A stretch of DNA of 64,000 nucleotides, from positions 210,929 through 274,928 of the forward strand of contig JAJDAC010000017.1 in the NCBI GenBank assembly GCA_029262065.1. Reading direction: 5' to 3'. The notes beneath the pieces were generated by a model. That model had not been told where the DNA came from. It saw only the letters and a list, made by a program, of their open reading frames with translations, and made no database searches. The translations under genes and the position numbers were made by a program. Below, in pieces: positions 36,232-43,655 of the stretch. Positions within the stretch are counted from its first letter, which is position 1. Each line of letters starts with the position of its first letter. The stretch comes from Candidatus Krumholzibacteriota bacterium (lineage in GTDB: Bacteria; Krumholzibacteriota; Krumholzibacteriia; JAJRXK01).

Positions 36232-36251
36232 GAGTGTACCCGGGTACACTC
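36232..36251. promoter_or_regulatory. perfect 20-bp palindrome
   Basis: GAGTGTACCC followed directly by its exact reverse complement. A gapless 10+10 palindrome is long for chance and resembles a dimeric-regulator operator or a recombinase site. It lies 188 bases upstream of the lipoprotein start (36044) and 20 bases from the terminator that follows the tRNA-Lys fragment. Confidence 0.5.
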
Positions 36252-36270
36252 CTGCTTCGTGCGCGATCAA

Positions 36271-36297
36271 AAGGCCCGCCGCAACGCGGCGGGCCTT
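36271..36297 (-). terminator. intrinsic terminator, probably the native tRNA-Lys terminator
   Basis: Perfect 12-bp stem (36271-36282 with 36286-36297, AAC loop) of the sequence AAGGCCCGCCGC, followed on the minus strand by TTTTGAT. It lies 69 bases beyond the CCA end of the displaced tRNA-Lys 3' fragment. This fits the terminator of the tRNA gene before insertion. Confidence 0.75.
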
Positions 36298-36365
36298 CAG
36301 GGGAATCGAAGTGTCAGTGCGGTCGAAACGACCGCACCGCGCCCGTCGCACATGGGGTCGCGAAG

Positions 36366-36406
36366 AATTGGTACGCCGCCAGGGACTTGAACCCCGAACC
36401 TACTGA
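36366..36406 (-). repeat. attR: 41-bp direct repeat of the tRNA-Lys 3' half
   Basis: Identical over 41 bases to 38102-38142: the tRNA-Lys sequence from the 3' strand of the anticodon stem to just past the CCA. To the left it is followed by the presumed native terminator; to the right it joins unrelated sequence. That is the structure of an attR site left by an element inserted into the tRNA-Lys gene. Confidence 0.88.
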
Positions 36407-36523
36407 ATTTGAGAAAGTTGCATTGCCACCCGCGCCGGTTATGAGCTTCGACAACGCCGGCGGAATGCCTTGGACAGTATGCCGTAGTGTCCGAGAATAC
36501 AAACGACGTCATGCTGCCCGCCG

Positions 36524-36625
36524 ATGGTAGACAACGCGTTCGTCTACAACGCACTGTTGCATTGGAACGACATCGACGAGCTGAAACGGCCCGAGGCAGA
36601 GGTCGGCGACGAAGCCGGGGAGTGA
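36524..36625 (+). CDS. possible 33-aa peptide or gene remnant
   Basis: ATG-to-TGA frame encoding a peptide beginning MVDNAFVYNALLHWND and ending in an acidic tail (EVGDEAGE). Codon composition looks coding, but there is no clear ribosome binding site and no recognised family. It may be the end of a decayed gene next to the inverted TCGGACACTAC copy. Confidence 0.2.
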   Translation: MVDNAFVYNALLHWNDIDELKRPEAEVGDEAGE

Positions 36626-36644
36626 CCGCAGAACCGAGCAAAAA

Positions 36645-37529
36645 CTAGAAGCGACCCTTCACCGCGCCCCACGTGATTGCCTCCGTGGCTATGGGGCAGT
36701 CGGTGCCTACCGGCTCCAGGTCGAACGTGCGCTCGGTGAACTCTCCCCACTCGCCCTCGACGCGAGCGCGCACTTTCCAAGTAAGACCGAAGCGATCCTC
36801 GTTCCAGAACCACGAGGCGCTGATATAGAGGTGGGAGGTTCTGGGCACGAAGACTTCGAACACGCTTCCCACGAAACTCGGCGCTTCGACCACGAGATTG
36901 TATTCCGTGGCCGCGCTGCAGGGCGCCCAGTAAAAGTTCCAGACGATCCCGTCGACGTTGATGCACCCATTGTCCATGAGCGCCCCAGGGAAGGGGGCGA
37001 TCAGCGTAACCGTGCAGGGCTCTGCCAGCGGGCCGTCTGCATACACGCGCACCACCAGTTCGAAACTCAATTCGTCGCTCGAGAATTCCAGGTTGACTAC
37101 CTCGAGCGTGATGCGTCGGATGTCATTACCCCTGAAATCGGTGGGTATCAGCCCAAAGGCGGTCTGTTCGAACTGGCAGAAGCTCGCAACGTCGTTCGCA
37201 CCCGTGATTTCTATACAGACGAGATCACTCATCCCGTTGATCATCCGGACCGTTGCGTCGAAAAAGTCGAAATCGGTGTTCAAGTTGGACTCGAACACCT
37301 GGCCCACGGACGATGCATCGTAGGTGAGACTTCCGAACAGAACGTCCCAGTCGTCAGTACCAACCCGAGCCACGCGAAAGTCGATGCCCACCGACCCTTC
37401 GGTCGAGAGGTTCGCGGTTCCCGACCAAACACCGGTACCCAGCAGCTGCGCCTGAGCGTCAAGAGCGAGAGCAAGTAGGCACGAGGCTACGGCGACGGCT
37501 ATGGCGACTACACAAGGGCTCCTGGCCAA
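36645..37529 (-). CDS. secreted protein of unknown function with WGAVKG C-terminus
   Basis: 294 residues using the TTG at 37529, chosen because GGAGG lies six bases upstream and a signal peptide (AIAVAVASCLLALALDAQAQ) follows at once. A longer frame to 37640 has no ribosome binding site. The mature protein is beta-rich, with a first domain (about 30-175) opening GTGVWSGTANLSTEGS and a fibronectin/Ig-like second domain (about 180-280: IVWNFYWAPCSAATEYNLVV; WKVRARVEGEWGEFTERTF). It ends TWGAVKGRF, nearly identical to the end of the malectin-like protein (31013-31690). It is the main cargo between attL and attR of the tRNA-Lys element. Confidence 0.75.
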   Translation of the reverse strand: MARSPCVVAIAVAVASCLLALALDAQAQLLGTGVWSGTANLSTEGSVGIDFRVARVGTDDWDVLFGSLTYDASSVGQVFESNLNTDFDFFDATVRMINGMSDLVCIEITGANDVASFCQFEQTAFGLIPTDFRGNDIRRITLEVVNLEFSSDELSFELVVRVYADGPLAEPCTVTLIAPFPGALMDNGCINVDGIVWNFYWAPCSAATEYNLVVEAPSFVGSVFEVFVPRTSHLYISASWFWNEDRFGLTWKVRARVEGEWGEFTERTFDLEPVGTDCPIATEAITWGAVKGRF

Positions 37530-37829
37530 GTGGGACCTCCGTACGATTGTGTGCCTGGCTGCAGGTCCCGGAAAGACTACAGCAATTGGATCCGCAATCG
37601 GCCGCGATTCTGTGTGCTTTGCCCGCCCTGGTGCTTTCACTCCATAGAGACGCGAATCTGACCCTCATCCAATGCTCGTTGCCCCGGCCGCACGAGCCGA
37701 TTAGAGCCTCGAGCGGCTGGCGCTGGATTAGCTGAGAAAGGCGCGGCTCGCTGTTTCGCAGCCCGCGTGGATACATCCTAGAATCGAAACGGGCAAATCA
37801 AGAGTGCAGCGATCCGTCGCCGCATAGAC
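37530..37829. other. 300-base gap inside the tRNA-Lys element, no gene seen
   Basis: Between the secreted-protein gene and the integrase fragment. No frame shows recognisable coding features and no repeat or hairpin stands out. It is where the missing rest of the integrase gene would have been, so a deletion here is likely. Confidence 0.5.
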
Positions 37830-38033
37830 CTAGTACATACTCCGCACATGCTCCCGCTCCAGCAAGCGTGCGATGTATTCCTGCTGATGCGTGAGATCTG
37901 GGTAGAGCGACAAGTAGTTGCCCGCGTCTTTCAAGTACGCTTCGACAGTGCGCTTAGCATGGCCAGTGACGACCAGCTTCTGTCGAAAGTCCTCGAGCAA
38001 TTCATCACGGTACGGATGGGCGTTACCAGACAT
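37830..38033 (-). pseudogene. truncated tyrosine recombinase (integrase N-terminal fragment)
   Basis: 67 codons beginning MSGNAHPYRDELLEDF. The segment LLEDFRQKLVVTGHAKRTVEAYLKDAGNYLS matches the SAM-like core-binding N-terminal domain of phage-type tyrosine integrases. The frame then stops (TAG), and the whole catalytic domain with its Arg-His-Arg-Tyr residues is missing (family length is typically 300 or more). It starts 72 bases beyond the tRNA-Lys CCA and reads away from it, the usual place for the integrase of a tRNA-targeting element. A second, more degraded copy is at 31858-31960. Confidence 0.75.
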
Positions 38034-38101
38034 ATCGGACTCCTAACCAGAGGGGGAATCCGACTCACTGACGGCTAACCCGTTGCCAACTTGGAAGGAA
38101 A

Positions 38102-38180
<79 letters not shown>

Positions 38181-38274
38181 ACCCAAGACGATGCTGGTAG
38201 GACCTGGCGGTGGCGGGCCGGCTGAGTCTTGAAGACGGAGCCGACCACAGGCTGCACCTGCCAAGCGAATCAGA

Positions 38275-38303
38275 AAGCTAGCAACCACTTACCACAGTGT
38301 CAA
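38275..38303 (-). promoter_or_regulatory. sigma70-type promoter for tRNA-Lys
   Basis: On the minus strand, TTGACA (38298-38303) is followed after exactly 17 bases by TAGCTT (38275-38280). That would start transcription near 38268, about 88 bases before the tRNA. The -35 is a perfect consensus; the -10 is weak. The ssb gene has a similar arrangement. Confidence 0.5.
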
Positions 38304-38410
38304 GGCGACCATCGAAACCAGTGGTCGACAACTACCATATATAGTTCCGCGCCCGCCCCAGGCCCCGTTGGCGGCAACTCAACTCATTCACCCATAATCA
38401 GTTACAACCC

Positions 38411-39775
38411 TCAGGCAACCCACACCGTCTTGGCATTGGTGAACTCCCGAATACCCAGTGTACCCAACTCGCGCCCCAGCCCGCTGGTCTTGATGCCCCC
38501 AAACGGAAGCCTCGGATCGGACTTCACGAAGTCGTTCACGAAAACGGCCCCCGCCTCGATGTGCGCCAGACGCTTCTCGGCGGCTTCGGCGTCCGCCGAA
38601 AAGACCGCGGCACCCAGACCATACGAGGTGTCATTGGCGACCCTCAAAGCCTCATCGTCATTCCCCACCGCGATCACCACGGCCACCGGACCAAACACCT
38701 CGTCGGAGTACGCGGGCATACCCGGCCCAACCCCGGTCAGCACCGTGGCCGGGTAGAACGCCCCCACACCACCGGGTCGCTCACCACCCAGGACACACCG
38801 CGCGCCCAGCTCCACACTCCGAACCACCTGCTCGTGCAAAGCGTCGCGCAAATCAACCCGAGCCATGGGACCCAAGCTGGTGTCTGACGCCAACGGGTCT
38901 CCCATGACGAACCGAGTCATGCGCTCCACCACCAATCCCGTAAACCGCTCCACCAACGGCTCCACCACCACAAACCGCTTGGCCGCGATACAACTCTGCC
39001 CACCGTTGATCATGCGCCCGGTAACACACGCGGCCGCGGCCAACTCAACGTCGGCGTCGGCCAGAACCACATAGGGATCACTACCGCCCAGTTCGAGCAC
39101 GCACTTCTTCAGGTTCCGGCCAGCAATCTCCGCCACCGCTCGCCCCGCTCGCGTGCTGCCGGTCAGCGTCACGCCCGCCACGCGCGCATCGCCCAGTGTG
39201 GGCTCCACCATGTCCACGTCCCGCGGCACAACCTGCACCAGATGGTTGGGAAACCCCGCGTCCAACAACAGTTGCTCCAATGCATACGCGCAACCCAATA
39301 CAGTCGGCGCGTGCTTCAACAACACCGCGTTGCCCGCCATGAGCGCCGGCGCCGCAAACCGAACCACCTGCCACAGCGGAAAATTCCACGGCATGATGGC
39401 CAACACCACGCCCAATGGGTCGTACCGCACGTAGCTCCGCGTGGCCTCGGTGTCCACTTCCTCTGGCGCCAACATGTCCCGTGCATTCTCGGCGAAGTAC
39501 TCGCACGCCCACGCGCACTTGCCCACCTCGGCTCGCGCCTCGGCCAGGGGCTTGCCCATTTCGGCCGTCATGACGCGCGCCAGCGAATCCACCCGGTGGC
39601 GCAGCAGCCCGGCCGCCTGCAGAAGACACCCCCGCCGCCGCTCGAACGCGGAGTCCCGCCAGCCCAGAAAAGCGGCATGGGCCAAGCCAATCCGCTCGTC
39701 GGTGGCCGCCGCCGATTCCACGGGGTACTCCGCCACGACCTCGCCCGTGGCCGGGTTGACCGATCTGAATGTCAT
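38411..39775 (-). CDS. NAD(P)-dependent succinate-semialdehyde dehydrogenase-like aldehyde dehydrogenase
   Basis: 454 residues from the ATG at 39775 (GGAG eight bases upstream). It is a full aldehyde dehydrogenase: MPWNFPLWQVVRFAAPALMAGN (cofactor-binding/catalytic Asn), the Glu in LELGGSDP, the catalytic Cys in GGQSCIAAKRF, and SDEVFGPVAVV and PFGGIKTSGLGRELG near the end. The short length and SxxAxxxxF-type region resemble the Sad/SSADH subgroup that oxidises succinate semialdehyde (GABA shunt) or similar short aldehydes; the exact substrate is inferred. It stands alone next to tRNA-Lys and is divergent from endonuclease III. Confidence 0.87.
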   Translation of the reverse strand: MTFRSVNPATGEVVAEYPVESAAATDERIGLAHAAFLGWRDSAFERRRGCLLQAAGLLRHRVDSLARVMTAEMGKPLAEARAEVGKCAWACEYFAENARDMLAPEEVDTEATRSYVRYDPLGVVLAIMPWNFPLWQVVRFAAPALMAGNAVLLKHAPTVLGCAYALEQLLLDAGFPNHLVQVVPRDVDMVEPTLGDARVAGVTLTGSTRAGRAVAEIAGRNLKKCVLELGGSDPYVVLADADVELAAAACVTGRMINGGQSCIAAKRFVVVEPLVERFTGLVVERMTRFVMGDPLASDTSLGPMARVDLRDALHEQVVRSVELGARCVLGGERPGGVGAFYPATVLTGVGPGMPAYSDEVFGPVAVVIAVGNDDEALRVANDTSYGLGAAVFSADAEAAEKRLAHIEAGAVFVNDFVKSDPRLPFGGIKTSGLGRELGTLGIREFTNAKTVWVA

Positions 39776-39872
39776 TGCGTGCTCCAAGGCTGGTGGCCCC
39801 GCGATGATAGTCGATTCCCCACTAGCCGAGAACCGGCGCCCGTTCTACCCTGGTCGGCCAGGGAGAGTGAAA

Positions 39873-40649
39873 ATGACACCAGCGAAGAAAAAGACAACCG
39901 CGAAACGCCTCGCCAAGAAGCCGGCCAAAAAGGCCGCCAAGAAAAAGGCCACCGCGAAACGCGCCACCAAGAAGACTCCGAAACGAAATACGGCAACCAA
40001 CAACGGCGGCCCCCGCCGCAAGGTCCCCAGCCCCTACCTGCCCGAGATTCTCGAAACCCTGGCCAAGACCTACCCCGACGCGCACTGCGAGTTGGACTAC
40101 ACCAGCCCCTTCGAACTGCTCATCGCCACCATCCTGTCGGCCCAGTGCACCGACGTGCGCGTGAACATCGTCACCAAGACCCTCTTCGCCAAGTACCGCG
40201 GCCCCGCCGACTACCTGGAAGTTCCGGTGGAAGAGTTGGAAGAAGACATCCGCACCACCGGCTTCTTCCGCAGCAAGACCAAGAACATCCGCTCGGCCTG
40301 CCAGACAATTCTGGACAAGCACGACGGCGAAGTGCCCGAAACCATGGAAGAGCTGAACGCCCTGGGCGGCGTGGGTCGCAAGACCGCCAATGTTGTTCTG
40401 GGCAATGCCTTCGGCAAACCCGCCGGCGTGGTCGTCGACACCCACGTACGAAGAATCTGCAACAAGCTGGCCCTGACCAACCAGGAAGACCCGGTGAAGA
40501 TCGAGCGCGAGCTGAACAAGCTGGTGCCCGAAGAACACTGGACCATGTTCCCCCACTGGGTCATCTGGCACGGACGACGGGTGTGCAAAGCACGCACGCC
40601 GCAGTGCGATGACTGCACGCTGTACGCGTATTGCCCCACACGTGCCTGA
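39873..40649 (+). CDS. nth: endonuclease III with a lysine/alanine-rich N-terminal tail
   Basis: 258 residues from the ATG at 39873 (GGGAGAG upstream). The first ~45 residues are Lys/Ala/Thr-rich (repeats of AKK and KRATKK), like histone H1 tails. The rest is a complete DNA glycosylase/AP lyase: ILSAQCTDVRVN, helix-hairpin-helix ELNALGGVGRKTANVV with the catalytic Lys, VVVDTHVRRICN with the catalytic Asp, and a C-x6-C-x2-C-x5-C [4Fe-4S] cluster at the end (VCKARTPQCDDCTLYAYC). It removes oxidised pyrimidines in base-excision repair. The basic tail is extra to the family core and probably adds DNA affinity. Confidence 0.95.
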   Translation: MTPAKKKTTAKRLAKKPAKKAAKKKATAKRATKKTPKRNTATNNGGPRRKVPSPYLPEILETLAKTYPDAHCELDYTSPFELLIATILSAQCTDVRVNIVTKTLFAKYRGPADYLEVPVEELEEDIRTTGFFRSKTKNIRSACQTILDKHDGEVPETMEELNALGGVGRKTANVVLGNAFGKPAGVVVDTHVRRICNKLALTNQEDPVKIERELNKLVPEEHWTMFPHWVIWHGRRVCKARTPQCDDCTLYAYCPTRA

Positions 40650-40739
40650 TTCGCTCGACCACTTCCCGCCCATTCTTTGACACCACCATCCACGCAGCAT
40701 ATGGTTGGGCGGTGACAGAAGGCCATTGGAGGTGTGAAG

Positions 40740-43568
40740 GTGCGCAAATCAATCGCCCCCATCGCGATCGCGGCCACCCTTGCCTTCTGCCTCGCGTTCA
40801 ACGCCGATTCCGCCAACCAGATCAACACTGCGACCGCTGAAAACGCGACCCTCGCAGATTCGCTCATGTCATACGGCGAATACGACTCCGCCCGTGTTCT
40901 CATCCGCACAACGCTCACCGACGCCCGGGCCGAAAACGACTCGGTGCTGCTCGCCCGAGTACTCGCGTTGGCCGGAATCGCCGAAGTGAATGGCGGCGAT
41001 CAATCCGAGGCGCTTGCGTATTTGAATGAGTCCATTGGCATGGCGCAGGCCCAACGTGACACGGTCACGTGGATGCGTGCGCTCGGCGGCAAAGGAAACG
41101 CGTTTCGTAACATGGGCGAACGAGGCGACGCCCGTAACGCGCACGGAAGAGCACTCGAGCTGGCGCTGGCCACACGCAACCGCACCAGTGAGGGTTGGGC
41201 ACGCAACGCAATTGCGGGACTGGAATGGCGAGAGGGAAACCTCGAGAGCGCGCTACGCGAGAGCAGATCGGCCGCGGCGGCATTTCGATCGGTCCAGCAC
41301 CCACAGGGTGAACTGGCCGCGATGAGTCGCATTGGACCGTTGTACTTCACGATGGGCAAGGTCGACACCGCTCGCACGGCCATGCTCCAACAGCTTGCGC
41401 GCTCACAGGAGCTGGGAATTCCCTCGGAAGAAGCCCTTGTAATTGGAGACCTCGGCGTGCTGGAGGCCAACGCCGGCGATATGACCAGAGCCGTGCAGTA
41501 CTTCCGGCGCGCCTATGAGTACGAGCAATCCAAGGGAAACATCCGTCAGAGCATCATGCCGGCCAACAACCTTGGCAATGCCCTCGCACAGCTTGGACGC
41601 TACGAAGAGGCCGAGTCCATACTGAACAAGACCATCGACATGTGCGAGACCAATGGTTTCACCGCCTTCACAGGACAGTTGCTCGCCAGTTCGGCCAATG
41701 TCCTTCAGCAACAGGAAAGGTGGGATGCCGCCGCCTCGCAGTCGCGGCGTGCCCTGGCGCTCGGCTCCGCGCTTCGGCCGAAAGCACGATCCACGGCCAA
41801 GGTGCGCTTGGCCGCGTCGATGTTGGCCATGGACAGCACCCAAACGGCCATCGCGGTGCTTCAAGACCAGAAGTCTGGTGGTGAGAGCGCCACACTGCTT
41901 GCCAAGAGCTACCGCCGACAGAACCAGCTCGATGACGCATTGACTTCGGCATTGGAAGCCGAGGAATCGACGCGTGACGGGAAGGTCCTCAGATACCGCG
42001 TCGATGCGCTCTTCGAGCTGAGTATGTGTTATGCGGCTCGCGGCGAATCTGACGAAGCGCTGCATTGGTTCAACGAAGGCGTCCAGGCCGCACGCGCACA
42101 TCGCGAACAACAAAGCACCCATGCGTGGCGCGAGGTCTTTGGCGGGGCTCGCGCGCTGGTGACGAGCGCTCGCGTTGTCCTGGATCATCCGCCCAACGCG
42201 GACTATCACGAACGCGTCGAAGCTCTGTATGACGTCCTGCAGACATTCAAGGCACGGACGCTCATCGAACGCATCACGGAACCTCGCGAACGCAGCGATC
42301 CCCGGTCGGCGTTCGCCGAACTCGACCCGGTGACGCTCGAGGAACTGCAGACGACCATCCTACAGCCCCGCGAGCTTCTGTTGGATTTCGTCGTCGGCGA
42401 GAACGAAACGTATCTGTTTGCCGTGACGCGCGACAGTTGCCGCATCGCGCTCTTGCCGGGATACGCTTCCGATTTCCCCGAACAGATAACCATCTATCAT
42501 GATGCCATGGGGGCGTCGACAGGCGCGTCCAGAACGCGCCTCGACGGGCTCCAAAGATCATCGGCCGAGCTGGGGCTGCGGATTCTGGGCGAATTCGACG
42601 ATCTCATCCGAAGCGCGGACCGCGTTGTCGTGGCACCCGACTCCTATTTCAACGCGCTACCCTTCGGCACATTGGCGCTTTCGTCCAACAACGAACCACT
42701 GTTTGAAACCAAGGCGATCAGTCGCGTCCCGTCGGCGACCCTGCTCAGACTACTCCGTCGCCCTGAAAAACCGCCGACCGATGCAATCCGGTTCGCCGCC
42801 CTCGTTCCCGAAAGTTCCACCGAACTTCGAGGCGCCAAAGAGGAAGTTCGCTTTCTGGAAAGCACATTCGAAGGCGTCACGGTCATGGCCGGACTGGTCG
42901 GAAACGCCCAGGTCAACGAAGCCCTGAGCGCAAGTGACATCGTGCACATCGCCGGCCATGTCGAAGTGGACGACGAAGTGCCATGGCGGTCGGGCATCCT
43001 GCTAGGTCGCCGAACTGCGTCAACATCAGTGAGCGCAACGCGCGGATCGCCCGGCGACGAGGACGGCGCCTCCCGCGGGGCCGCCGAAGACGACCCGTAC
43101 CTGCGCGCCGCGCGCATCGCAGGCTGGAGCATCCCTGCCCGTCTGACGGTCTTGTCCGGCTGCGAATCCGCACTCGGCCGCATTACGCGGGGTGAAGGCG
43201 TACTCGGCCTGACGTCTGCATTCTTGAGCGCCGGCGTGAAGACGGTGATCGCGACGCTGTGGGAAGTGGACGACCGCGTCACCGCCGACTTGATGAAGAC
43301 CTTCTACGACCAGCTGGCCAAAGGTGAAACCGCGGAAGCAGCGCTGCGAATTGCGCAGCTTCGGATTCGGTCGGACAGCGCGACCGAGTCGCCGTTCTAC
43401 TGGGCGGGATTCGTGGTTGTCGGCGATGGCACAACAACCGTGCCGCTGGTGGAACGGCCACGCGGGAATCGGCTTCCGTGGGTTGGGATGGTGGGCGGGC
43501 TTTTGATCGTGGGCGCGCTGGGGCTTCGTGCTCGTGGGCGGGCTTCGCGGAAGAGAACGCCGGGTTGA
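40740..43568 (+). CDS. exported CHAT-domain (caspase-like) protease with TPR repeats and C-terminal membrane anchor
   Basis: 942 residues from the GTG at 40740, which has GGAGG seven bases upstream. A signal peptide (about 1-25) is followed by TPR repeats (about 35-460, e.g. AGDMTRAVQYFRRAYEYEQS), a linker, and a CHAT domain (about 600-895) with the His-Cys dyad: His740 in HIAGHVEV and Cys808 in LSGCESALG, plus TLWEVDD. A hydrophobic helix (about 912-930) and a basic tail close the protein. CHAT domains are clan CD peptidases related to separases and caspases. Here the peptidase would face the periplasm, tethered at its C-terminus. The target is unknown. Confidence 0.88.
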   Translation: MRKSIAPIAIAATLAFCLAFNADSANQINTATAENATLADSLMSYGEYDSARVLIRTTLTDARAENDSVLLARVLALAGIAEVNGGDQSEALAYLNESIGMAQAQRDTVTWMRALGGKGNAFRNMGERGDARNAHGRALELALATRNRTSEGWARNAIAGLEWREGNLESALRESRSAAAAFRSVQHPQGELAAMSRIGPLYFTMGKVDTARTAMLQQLARSQELGIPSEEALVIGDLGVLEANAGDMTRAVQYFRRAYEYEQSKGNIRQSIMPANNLGNALAQLGRYEEAESILNKTIDMCETNGFTAFTGQLLASSANVLQQQERWDAAASQSRRALALGSALRPKARSTAKVRLAASMLAMDSTQTAIAVLQDQKSGGESATLLAKSYRRQNQLDDALTSALEAEESTRDGKVLRYRVDALFELSMCYAARGESDEALHWFNEGVQAARAHREQQSTHAWREVFGGARALVTSARVVLDHPPNADYHERVEALYDVLQTFKARTLIERITEPRERSDPRSAFAELDPVTLEELQTTILQPRELLLDFVVGENETYLFAVTRDSCRIALLPGYASDFPEQITIYHDAMGASTGASRTRLDGLQRSSAELGLRILGEFDDLIRSADRVVVAPDSYFNALPFGTLALSSNNEPLFETKAISRVPSATLLRLLRRPEKPPTDAIRFAALVPESSTELRGAKEEVRFLESTFEGVTVMAGLVGNAQVNEALSASDIVHIAGHVEVDDEVPWRSGILLGRRTASTSVSATRGSPGDEDGASRGAAEDDPYLRAARIAGWSIPARLTVLSGCESALGRITRGEGVLGLTSAFLSAGVKTVIATLWEVDDRVTADLMKTFYDQLAKGETAEAALRIAQLRIRSDSATESPFYWAGFVVVGDGTTTVPLVERPRGNRLPWVGMVGGLLIVGALGLRARGRASRKRTPG

Positions 43569-43655
43569 CGTTTCGGGGGGTGTTGCGCGAGAGTTACCCG
43601 GCGTTCCCCGGCGTTCCCCCACGCTGACACCCACACCGAAGATCGAGGTCCCACT

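Larger units (their letters stand above)
36045..36644. other. 600-base non-coding region with palindrome, terminator, att copy and no convincing long gene
   Basis: From left to right this holds a perfect 20-bp palindrome (36232-36251); a minus-strand terminator (36271-36297); a GTGCGGTCG/CGACCGCAC hairpin with an AAA loop (36317-36337); the 41-bp tRNA-Lys repeat (36366-36406); the inverted copy of TCGGACACTAC (36484-36494); and a possible 33-codon frame (36524-36625). Other open frames here run through the tRNA fragment and are spurious. Confidence 0.6.

Noticed and set aside
36297..36641. Minus-strand open frames running through the 36366-36406 tRNA fragment
   Set aside because: They translate tRNA sequence and hairpins; no domain is present.
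43590..43620. Tandem copies of GGCGTTCCCC before the lipoprotein gene
   Set aside because: Only two units, in GC-rich spacer; no sign of a functional array.
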